In this document: positions 1-12,300 of the stretch, in pieces
Layout of the letters: each line of letters opens with the position of its first letter
Numbering within the stretch: position 1 is the first letter of the stretch
Origin: Manduca sexta
Taxonomy: Eukaryota > Arthropoda > Insecta > Lepidoptera > Sphingidae
Direction of reading: 5' to 3'
Assembly (NCBI RefSeq): GCF_014839805.1
Contig: NC_051118.1
Coordinates: forward strand, 2,968,391-3,032,390
DNA length: 64,000 nucleotides
Translations under genes and position numbers: made by a program
Notes under the pieces: model-generated
Told to the model about the DNA's origin: nothing
The model's database searches: none
What the model saw: only the letters and a program-made list of their open reading frames with translations

Positions 1-301
1 CGAATGTTTCTGAAAGATAACTGAAGGAATCACTCAATAATCTTCTTCTATTATTTTATATTTGTTTATTATATTTACATAGTATGTTCCTGTAGTTACA
101 CTTTTATACTAACGCTATATTATTTATATTTTTGCTTTCCATATTTTATCATATTCTAATTTATTACACCTACTTGTATTGTTCCATCTCTACATCACCC
201 AAAGGTTGACTGGTAGAGAATGCTTTTGTCATTAAGTACTTATACAATTGATCTATATAATATATATCTATAATGCGTGATAATAATTGGTATCAACTCA
301 C
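1..301. other. AT-rich intron sequence of the zinc-transporter gene
   Basis: This stretch follows the GTGAG donor at 301-297 (minus strand), so it is the 5' part of the next intron of the zinc-transporter gene. It is strongly AT-rich and I see no exon or recognisable repeat in it. Confidence 0.5.
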
Positions 302-3300
302 CGAGCCCTGGCCCCCACGACGTTGGCCTCAGCGCTGGAGAGGTCCTTCATGCTGTAGTCTCCGTTGACGAGTCCGTTGGCGTGCTTGTGCTCGCGCGAG
401 CGGTGGAACAGCTTGAAGCGGGGGCGCGGCTCGCTGGGCCCGTGCGCGTGCGCACACGCCGCGCCGCCGTGCGAGTGGTGGTGGGCTGCGGAGAGATTTG
501 GGTACATTAGGCTATTGATAGAGGAACAAACCATGAAAATGCTAGTATCTAGGACGTTTTATAGGAATTTCAAAAATAAAAAAATAACGTTAAAACATCA
601 CAGGAATAGTAGAAAAGTTATGGACTTAAACGAGAATTAATATGACTCCAAAAAATAAGTGATAAAAAAGGCCTGCTAGTATCAGTAAATGATCCGGTCT
701 TTAAATTGCGCACTTGAACTATATAAGCTTTTTTGTGAGGGCAGACCGGGGCATCCAGTGCCTCCATAAGAAATTACGAAAATATAAAAAAATAACCATT
801 ATAAATTACACGAATGGTACAAAAAAATTAGCATGCACCTAAAAATGAAGTGACAAAAAGACCTGCTAGTACCAATAAAAGATTCGGTCTTCGAATTGCG
901 CACATGGACTATATAAATAGTTTGTTTGATAGGCTTACAGGTTTATTTCGATTTCTGATAATAAGATATTCGTATTCAGATAGTCTATCTTCACTCGACT
1001 AACCATCAGAGGTAATGTAATTTTTTTTATAAGTAAGTACAATACTGTCTAGTTTTAAACCAACTTCAAAAAAGGAGCTTATGGATGTCTTTCTCTATGT
1101 CAGCTATTTTCACATAAACTACTAAAACGATTTGGATGGGGTTTGTGTTTTTTATTTTTAAGGAGTGTAACGTGGACTCGCATACCAAGGGTTCCGGGTA
1201 CACTTGTAGGTGTAGGCATGCAACTTTACATGCATAAATTTTTTTTCCCGAGATAAAAAATTGCCTATAGCACTCAAGAGTAACGTCGCTAAGTGAAAAA
1301 AAATCTAAATCGGTTTGGTACACACATACACACTCATCGAGCATTTATCCCCGAAGATGTATCCTAAAAGGGGTATGCAGAGTCGCAACCAGTGCATCCA
1401 CTTTTCGCCAATTGTGTTCCGTCCCATGATGTGATAGGGCGCGAGCCAATTGCCATATCGGGCACAAATTCCAGACTCCGGGCTGATACTGAATAGAAAA
1501 ACCTAAAATACACTTTACCCGAACACGGATTCGAACCCAGGACCTCAGAGCGCTGCCGTACCGCGAATGCAGTACAACTGCGCCACCGAGGCAGTCAGTT
1601 TAGTAGTTCCTGAGTTTGGCCCATTCCAACAAACAAACAAACTCATCTACTTTATACATTAGTATAGATTAGTCTTATTTAATCGTGCCCTTGTAAAAAT
1701 ATACACTCACCGATATCGGAAGCGCATCCGTGCAGCACCACAGCCAGTATGACGTTGAAGCCGACGCCACACCCCGACACGATCATCATGATGTCCGGCT
1801 CTATGTTGTACTCGCCGGAGTGCAGCCGCGTCGCCGCCACGTACACAAACACACCCGTCAGAATCCAGATCAGAAGGACGGACACCATCGCGCCGAGCAC
1901 CTCTGCGGACCAACGTGGAGCTTTTAACCAACTTAAAAAAAAGGAGGAGGTTTAATATTGGACGTAGATTCGCAAAAAGGATCAAGCCCGCATATGCGAT
2001 TACTATAAAAGTTCTGAGGTAACAAACGTAAAAAAGCGGCGATAGCCTAGTTGGGTGTGGAACGTACTGCCAAGACGAATGTCCCAAGGGCACACACCTC
2101 TGACTTTTCTAAAATCATGTGTGTATTCTTTGTGAATTTATCGTGCGCTTTAATGGTGAAGGAAAACATCGTGAGGAAACCTGCAGATCTGAGAAGATCT
2201 CTATAGGAATTTCGAAGGTGTGTGAAGTCTACCAATCCGCACTAGGCCAGCGTGGTGGACTAAGGCCTAGTCCCTCTCAGTAGTAGCGGAGGCCTGTGCT
2301 GAGCAGTGGGCATGTATATATTACAGGGCTGATGTAATACATTATATATAAACATAAAAAAATACTGACGAATTAAGAACCTCCTTCTTTCTTTTAAAGT
2401 TGAAATTAATTCCAATGATTGTCTGAGATCGCCTCGAGCGATATGACTGCCATATGCACCACCGATGTTTAAATCATTTCCACCAAATGTATATTTGTTA
2501 TTTCTTCAATATTTATGGAGAACAATAAAGTTTTTAAATAAATAAACGTGGGAGTGAGAGGGATGTATGGGAAAAAGAGAGAAAAGGGATAGGGAAATAA
2601 GATGGCGTGTGCGTAGTCAGGGGAATAAGACGTGAATTTTATAAAGACGTAGTTTAAGTTTATTTTGACTACATAAACACTTAAAGCATCGGAATGTTTG
2701 CCGGCAAACATGACAGCTACATGACATTACGCGTGTCACGGAAAAATAATCTTATTATGTAGTTAAGGTTATATTCCCGTGACACACGTAAATGTCATGT
2801 AGCTGTCATGTTTGCCCGCAAACATTCCGATGCTTCATGGGTTAATTTATTCGAAGACGGTGTTTTTTGTCTCGGCATTATATCCCACATAAATGAAATC
2901 GTTCTCACCAGCCCGCTTGTACCCGTAGGACATGTGCACGTCGGGCTTCCGCTTGGCGCAGTGGAACGCGAGCAGCGCCAGCGCGAACCCGCCGCAGTCG
3001 CTCAGCATGTGCGCCGCGTCCGACATCACGGACAGGCTGCCCGCCAGGTACCCGCCTATCAGCTCGCATACCTCGACGGAAAATTAACAGCTTTGGTTAA
3101 GACTTACCCCCTTATTCATAGACGTTTTTTATCTAAGGGAGTAAAGCTGTACATAACATAGGGCCGTTGTGATTGGCTATTGACGAAAAATGACCAGCTT
3201 TGGTTAAGACTTACCCCCTTATTCATAGACGTTTTTTATCTAAGTAAAACTGTACGGTATAGGGCTGTTGTGATTGGCTAATATCGTTGTATCTCAATAT

Positions 3301-6300
3301 TAGCCAATCACAACGGCCCTATGTCTACGCACTGTGAAGGCTGCCATGCCGTCAGCACTGAGAAACAGACTTGTTAGCACAGCTTTACTCCGTCCTTAGA
3401 TAAAAAACGTCTATGAATAAGGGGGTTAAGCTTTAGTTTTATTTCTGGGAACATTTCGTGATATTTCTGCAAAGTATCCGGTACCTTTGTATGCAGACAT
3501 GGCAAAGTGATTTCATTAACCTTATGGTAAGCGGAGTGGAGTCCAGTATCGACTGACAAAAAATGATTATTCATCACCAGTCGACACAACTATGCCGGCC
3601 TGTTTAAACCGGATATACACAGGCTGATCCCGGAACACGACACATGAGCCACTATGACGGATTTTTCACCTTGTGTACGATAATCGCTATCTGGTTAGTT
3701 ATAAAATTTACACTACCGTCAGTAAAGGTCTTGTAGGTAAAATTTTATCTTCATCCAATTATGCTTTGACTCCTAATATCTTCCTACAATCTGAGCGTAC
3801 GGCGGTCCTCAATCTGTACGAACTGAAAGGATTTACTTCCCCACACAAAAAAAAAACAAACAGCTTTTGCTTGTTGTAATAAATTGTTACAATTTGAAGA
3901 CAATAAAAATATCGACAAGCATAAAGGTGTATCCTATGATTCTTAAGTAGTTAGGCCCCATAATTGTGTAAAATATGTCCGATATAACGTAAATCCAATT
4001 AAGGAAAACTGATGTAAAAATTCACTACAGTGTTTTTTCAAGTGCGCCGTTACGGGCATACATATTGAAACGATACGTATTTGAAGAGATGTGCAAACTG
4101 TATGCGGAAAGAATAATAATTATTAATCAATGAGAGCTGGCGTCCCCAATTAGTGTAGTTTAACAAACGAAAAGAAAATATATTGAAGTAAATGTGTGTC
4201 GACCATTTCGGGATCAGCCTGTTCAATCAGGCCGGCATAATTGGAGGGGTAATCGTCTCTCATCAGTCGAAGTTCTATTGGCCTGCACTCCACTTACCAT
4301 CAGGTGCAGTCAAATTGACGAGCACGTATGAAAAAAACATAGTAATCACTTTAGTAAGGAGCTTAGAAGTACAGACTATAATTTATTTAGCACGTATAAA
4401 AAACATAAGGATGTGACTTTAGTAAGAAACTAACAGACTATAATTCATTTTAAATCGCAACACGATTAGGTAATACATAGTACAACTATCTTAAATTTAG
4501 TATTAGGGTATAGATATCTGTGTGTTTACATCATAAAGGTATTTACAGCTTACACCAAATACACCCAAGAGCGTCGCCAGCCGATGGCCTAAAGGGGGTC
4601 AAGTTAATATGGAAAATAAAAAGGATGAATTGTAGGTAAAGTCGAGAGCACATAGGCCTCCTCCATTCCCCCTCTCCCGCTTTAACAATAACATAGAACA
4701 GAGTGTAATTGAGCGTACGGAATATTAGGAATGGAATTGGTGAATTCATTAGAGTTTTAGAACCTTTAGCGTAGGGCAACTGCCCCTCCCTGCCCCCCCC
4801 CCCCCCCTTGAATATACGATTTTTCAACACTTACCATGAAAAAACCGCATAGCACGAGCGCGGTGAGCAGCTGCGGTATCGCGCTGGGCGGCTCCGCGTG
4901 CGGCTTCCAGTGGCAGTGCTCGGTGTCCGGCGCCGGCGTCACCGGCACGTCCGTGTATGTCTCCTGGAACGGACGGACAATCATCATCAACATGTCCTAG
5001 ATTTTTAATATAGTTTAGTTCTCTTTAAATTGTAATTTTTGTTGTATATTAATTGTTTAGTAATTATTTCACTTCCTTCTTTTGTATCCGTTGTTTTCTT
5101 TATGTGTTAAATGAGGTCAAATGTCTGTGGAAACTTTATTGGTTTGCGTGTTACCTATTTTATCTATATAGTTTATATATGTAATATTATTCTGTTTGAT
5201 TCCTTAATAAATAAAAATAAAATAGAAAATAAATGATCCTACGTTTGTTTGCTTGGCAAGGCTAATACAAACACATCGGATTCTTGGGTAACCTTCAGGC
5301 GCTCGTAACACTTAACAATTAAGCGACCATGCTGAGGGCAACCCACTTTGGTTACGAGCCTTGCCTCAGGACGGTCACTGGGAGAGGATGAGACATCAAT
5401 GGTTAAGGATGCGCAAAGACGTCGTTTCATCATCATGCACTCAATCACAATATGAAAAGGATGGGAACAGTTTGCGACTGACCGGAGAAAGGTCTCCGTA
5501 CAAAAAACTGAAGGTGATCACCATTCAGTCGATGTAAGTATTCATTTGCGATAGTTTAGAAACGATCCCAATCTGAATCTTCGATCCGTTCTCGAGAATA
5601 AACCAATCAAAATAAGTCATTTGTGAGCAAAAAAAACGGTTGTTAATCCATTTTCACAATGGATTGAAAAATGCGATTAAGATTATTTATTGAAATGACA
5701 TGAAATGAAAATAATTTAATTGTTGAACCTGTAATATATACATTATTTAGATTCCTTTAATTTGAACTCTGCCAACAGTTCGGAAAGCAGTTCTCACCAG
5801 AGAAGAACGGGCAAGAAACTCTGGTGTTGCTCTTTTCAAAATCAGTTTAAAATTGAATACAATCGAAAAGGGTGATTAAAGAAACCCATAATTGGTCGAT
5901 AATCGCTTGGACTACACTGTATATTTTTACACAATAAAATATTACGTTACTTAATGCAGGAAATAAAAAAAACTGATTAGTCTTCTATCAAACTGTTTCC
6001 GTTAACCGTCATTTATGTTGTGTAAACTATAGACCAACATTATCATTATAAATTGCTATTTTCTAGCCCTGAACTTAAATAAAAAACACACATCATGGCT
6101 TTATCCGCGAACGTGTAAACTGAGGTGCTACCGAAGCACCCACTTTCGCCACATGCGTTCCGTCCCATGACGTGATGGGGGTGAGCCTATATTAGGCATA
6201 AATTCCACACTCCGAGCTGATAGAAAAATCCAATTACTACCCGACCCGGTATGCGAACCCAAGACCTCAGAGCATTGTCATACCGCGCACGCAATCTATA

Positions 6301-9300
6301 CTTAAATATTATACATCACATTATGTCCCATTCCATTAGTTTAATAACTCCACGCGCCCAACGAAGTGTGAAGCGTCGCGACAAATTATATACGCATCGT
6401 AGGAATCTGAATAATCAAGATTAAAACGACAGGGATTTTAGCCGTACAGGGATGATAATTATAAGCTAAGCAATAGCCTAGTTGGGTGTGGAACGGACTG
6501 CCGGGACGAATATCCGCAGGTTCAAAACCCAAGGGCACACACCTCTGACTTTTCTATTATTATGTGTGTATTCTTTATGAATTATCGCTTGCTTTAACGG
6601 TGAAGGAAATTATTGTGAGGAAACCTGCATACCTGAGAAGTTCTCTATAGGAATTTTGAGGGTGTGTGAAGTCTACCAATTTGCACTAGGCCAGCGTGAC
6701 GAACTAAGACCTAATTCCTCTCAGTAGTAGAGGTCCGTGCCCAGCAGTGGGACAGTATATAATACAGGGCTGACGTTATTATATTATTATTATGCCAAAA
6801 TGTACCACTTTTAAACAACATTTGTGGATTGTTATTTATTACAGCTGGGTTTTCTATGTATAAATAAACGTATGAATTGGTTAACACATACGTTTTGTGT
6901 CAGATATAAATAATAATAAGAATAAAATAATAATAAAAGTTTATTAATTTAGTCTTGAATCTATTTTTTTGAGTAGTAAAGTAATGCATTTGAATTAATA
7001 GCGTGTTGTGATTTATTATGTTTACGCGAATGTTAAACATTGAAATAAAACTATTTTGCGAATTTTTTCGCGGCTTAAGTCAAGTAAAATAACGTCGGTA
7101 GAAAATTTGAATATTATAAAAACCGCGTTGAAATCCGAAAAAGACTTTTATTTCAATTGCGTGTTAAATATTAATCTATACTATTATATAAAGCTGAAGA
7201 GTTTGTTTGTTTGTTTGTTTCTTTGTTTGTTTGAACGCGCTAATCTCAGGAACTACCGGTCCAAACCGAAAAATTCTTTTTGCGTTGGATAGCCCTTTGT
7301 TCGTGGAGTGCTATAGGCTATATATCATCACGCTATACCCAAAAGGAGCGGAGCAGTAATGGCTAATCTCAGGAAATACCGGTTCAAACTGAAAAATTCT
7401 TTTTGCGTTGGATAGCCCTTTGTTCGTGGAGTGCTATAGGCTATATATCATCACGCTATACTCAATAGGAGCGGAGCAGTATTGGCTAATCTCAGGAACT
7501 ACCAATTCGAACTGAAAAATTATTTTTGGGTTGAATAGTCCTTTGTTTGTGGAGTGCTCAAAGTCATATATCATCACGCTATGACCAATAGGAGCGGAGC
7601 AGTAATGGCTAATCTCAGGAACTACCGGTCCAAACTGAAAAAAATCTTTTTTGTGTTGGATAGCCCTTTGTTCCTGGAATGCTATAGGCTGTATATCATC
7701 ACGCTATGACCAATAGGAGCGGAGCAGTAATGAAACATGTTGCAAAAACGGGGAAAATTATAAGTTTTGAGAGCTTCCGTTGCCTGCGCTGCGTAAATGG
7801 TTAAAGTTATGCAACAATGATGTATGACGGGATTGTTCCACTTTAAAAGTACTAAAAATTATATTATAAAACAAAGTCCCCCGCTGCATCTGTCTGTCTG
7901 AACGTGTTAAACTCAAAAACTACCCAACGTATTAAGATGAAATTTGGTATGGAGACAGTTCGAGACCCTGGGAAGAACATAGGCTCCCGGGAAACTACTA
8001 CTTTTATAACGGAAAACTTTAGCCTGAAAAATTTTATAACGCGGGCGGAGCCGCGGGCAAATGCTATAACTTATATTTGAACAATTTGTAGATTAGAACG
8101 TACTTTTGCAATAAGTGGATTCAAATTCCGATTATAATATTTGTCGGGTATATTTGAAAAATATGGGTATTTACTTATATTGTTATTTACACAAGCACTG
8201 CTAATGTGTTTTGTGTGCCGGCAAACTGTATTACAAATTTGAAATACAATATAGAAACTGCTATTTGCTAAGTTTATAATGGCGGATCGAATTCTCACTC
8301 GCCATTGAACCATCACGTTTCCAACTTTACAGTTTACAAAGTATAAGTTATACCGAACAAAATACATAAATACAACTCAGTAATGTTATAGTGTTAAATT
8401 CACTTACATTAAGTCGAAACATCTTGGCTCGGATCCAACGAAAAATATTTTTTACATAAAGTCGGTTGCGGAATTATGCGCGGGTAAATTGAACTGAGAA
8501 GTGAGTTTTTTTTTATCCGTGTTGTCGATGGTACGCAAAGTGAATTATATTACATTTTTATTTATCCTTTTTTATTAGATATTTATTATTGCATACTGAA
8601 AAGGTATTTAATTTGGTAATTATTGTAATTTCTTAAATATTCGTATTAAATAGTAAATTTCATAAAGCGACATCTATAATCGTTACTTCAAAACTTGTAC
8701 TTGAATGACCCATACATTATTGTTTATGATATCAGTGTTTACTTCGAGTCTTCGTGCATATTATGACTTTGCAGCAGCAATAGACAAAACATTACTATCT
8801 ACCCTTACAGATTGCACACGAAACATTATATACATACCTATAACATAGTATAATTTACAAACTAGAAGGAATACCATACCTAAAGCCTTGTTTACAACAA
8901 ATATGTAAATCCCCTATTTGGAAGGCCAAAATGATAAAAACAGGAAAACAGCTCCTTGTGAAGATGACTTAATCATATCGTACTAAGATTTCCTGATTGT
9001 AGTGAAATGACAGTTGTAATGTTGTTTTGTATTTCCCAAATATAAATGTCCGCATCGAAATAGTTTGCTAGTAAGGGACCAGTGTAATTATAGGGCATTG
9101 TGAGAGCTTCTGAAGTGTAAGGCGAACTGCCGGTTCCACAGCGGTAGTAAATCCGTAATGTTTTAAATGATTTTTAAAAAAAGACTATTTGAATAAAAAA
9201 ATATATAATTAGAAAGACTGACGTTCGCCATTTTTCCGGATCTTGATATGTCCCAATAGTTTTAATTTATTTTCCGGAAATTGTTATAAAGGGTCTAATT

Positions 9301-12300
9301 AGATTGTATTTTCAAGTAGTTGCGTGAAAGATGGTAACTTAGATTAAAAATATACAATACTACAAGAATAATATAGTCAATGACATATACAAATTATTAA
9401 CGTCTCTTTGTTTCAAACGTTTAAACAAAACAATTTTTCGGATTTTATTGTTTTTCTTTTTAATTATAACTGACCCCCGATGTTTAAAAGTCTACAGTCT
9501 TCATGATCGCAGGGAGGACTGAGACGTTGGTCATCGAAAAAGTCATCCGAAAAGACATTCGAATAAACATAAGAAATCATTTTCGAATGTTTGTCAAATA
9601 CATGCAAAAACCAATGAACAAATTTGGATAAAGTCTGAATTTGCATACAAAACAACTATGTCAACCATATCTGCCAGTTGAAACTCCCATAAATTTTAAT
9701 TATTATGATAAACAACGGGATGTAAGGTCTCTTATCGCGCGGATCCCATTCGGACACGCAGATAATACTCATTACATGAACTCATTAGGTTCTAACGAGA
9801 TTCGTTTACATAATTAATATCGATTACCGTAATGGTTTGCTTACTTTGTAATATGTTTTTGTAATGAAATGTAATAAAGGTCAATTTAATTAAATCTATC
9901 TAACCCGCTGTTGGACAGACGCCACAGAGACACACAGACGGCATATTCGCATTAAACTACAAAATGATCAATAAATCAGAAAACTAGAACCAGGATTTTT
10001 TGTAAAAATATTCGTTACTAGCTGACCCGACAGACGTTTACTATGAATAATTGCAACGCGCATTCTGTCAATCGCTGCAATTAACTTTTCTTAAATTTTC
10101 TAACGTTCTCAACTTCCTTAAATTTTTCTTTCATAAGAACCTTCTCCTGACAATAACAAAAACAACAAAAAAAAAATGATTCATTTTTATATATATAGAA
10201 TAAATAGATTAATTAATGATTTTTAGCACAATGTCAGCAAAGGTGAAGATGAGTATGTGGTTTCATTTAGTAACGCAATATCAAAATGACCCTGTACAAA
10301 CAAAGAATATAGGGTTGTAAGTGAATGCAATATCTTCCCTTATGATGAAAAATCAATGAGATTCTTTCGACCATGACAAAGGAAGGTTCCATTAGGGCAA
10401 ATAGAAGTGGCTCCCCGTTACGGAAATCAAACGGAAGTCACTCCTCTATCACTAGCGAAATCCCGTATCTACCCCTTATTGCCTATTACGAGAAACAAGA
10501 TATTTAAGATTATTTAATTCGAGATAACTGCCTCAAGAAGTAGACGCCAGACAGGCGGCATGTTATTTATTATTGTTAAAAGGCATTCAACATTCTTTAT
10601 GCTTGTCAAAATAATTGCGCCTTTTGGACAAAGCAATATCGACTTTTTGATCCTTATGCACAACGTTGTTGTTGAATTATTCTAATAACGCAAACATTTC
10701 GTCAAATACGCCAAATGTAGTTCCGCTATTAGTGTTGCGCTGAAGCTACATTGTGAAGAGATAACGGCAAGTAGAAACAATTACTTAATACTTAAATACA
10801 ATAAGTTTGTTCTGCTGATAGGCTGTATTTTACGACCACCGTACACAAGATGTTACAATCCGCCATAGTGGCCAACATAATTGTGTCGCGGTCCGGAATC
10901 AGCCTGTATATCCGATACCAACAGGCCGGCATAATTGTGTCGACTCATCATTTCAGCCGGGAAGCGTCCACTGCTGGACATAGGCCTCCCCCATTGAGCG
11001 CAGGGACCGGTTCTGGGCCGCCCTCATCCATCGGACTCCGACGACCTACACCAGATCGTCGGTCCATCTCGTGGGGGGCCTGCCTACGCTGCGGCTCCCG
11101 GTTCGTGGTCGCCGAAGCGATAATCATCTCTCGTCAACCGATGTCCTATTGGCCGCCACCACTTACCATCAGGTGCATTGGGATCATTTTGCTGTGTCTA
11201 TGTAAAAAAAAACATACAAGATGCCACTATCGGGGCCCTTGTTTAATTTATTAATATAAATCCTGATAATAAAGTATAAAACTATAGATTAGTTAAATAC
11301 GAGATTATCAACGACTTATCAGTGGCACGCGATGCTATAAATACTTATCTTGGCTTATATACATTGATAATGTTTATAGTTTTATTGTAGTACTAGGTTT
11401 CGTTCGCAGCTTTGCCCGCGTAAATAGTCTTTCCTTCTACAACAGTTCCTAAAATACTATTTGACGCCAAAGGCCAAGAGTCCAAGAGAAAGACAGCCGA
11501 ATGATCGATCAAGCGAGCCAAGTCAAAATGCCGCCCTGTTGGAACTGGATATGCACAGACTGATCTCAGAACGCGACACACTTAGGTGGCGGGTTTACTA
11601 TGGCGGGTTTTAACTCCTTGTGTATGGTGGTCACTATCCGGATATAAAATATATTTTACCTACAGAAAAATTGCATGTCAGGACCTGAATACTAGCTTGT
11701 AACCTATCTCATAGTTCAAGCTTATTTTCCAAAATGTATTGTCATTCATTCTGTGGTCTAGGCATGTTAAAGTCAACGTTTTTGTATGAATGTTAATATA
11801 CTCATTCACTCACGACTTTTATACCTAAAAGGTTAGGCAGAGGCGCAACTGTTGCGATCACTTCTCGAAGTCCGTATCCCATCTCATGATGCGATAGAGG
11901 TCGAGCCTATCACCATATCAGGCACAAATTCGAGATTCCTGGCTAATACTGATTAGAAAAACCCCATATCACTTTGCCTTACTCGGGGCTCGAACTCGAG
12001 ACCTCAGCGCTGCAGTCATGATTATTTATATTTAAACATTTGAGTTAGGGATATTATGAGGCTATTCCACCATTCACCAGACAACCTTTGATAAGAATTT
12101 TACTTATCATGAAACAAGATCAATAAAGATATAATAAAGAAGCTACTATCTTTACATGTGTTAAATTACAATATTAGTTTGCCCTAGTTTATATGTGTGA
12201 CAGAAATGTTGTATTGTTACTAAGGAGAACAGCTCTTGTATTTTCCAAAACTTAACTAATTTAATTACCTTCACAACTTAACAACTTAAGAATCATGACC

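Noticed and set aside
5500..5660. Similarity with 61190-61340 (CAATCTGAATC / AATCCGATTC, AAACCAATC blocks)
   Set aside because: Probably two copies of one fold-back element, but the match is too patchy by eye to give ends, so it is not listed as a feature.
10850..11254. 134-codon open frame on the plus strand
   Set aside because: It spans a SINE and an inserted LINE tail, has no domain, and its frame crosses the repeat junctions.
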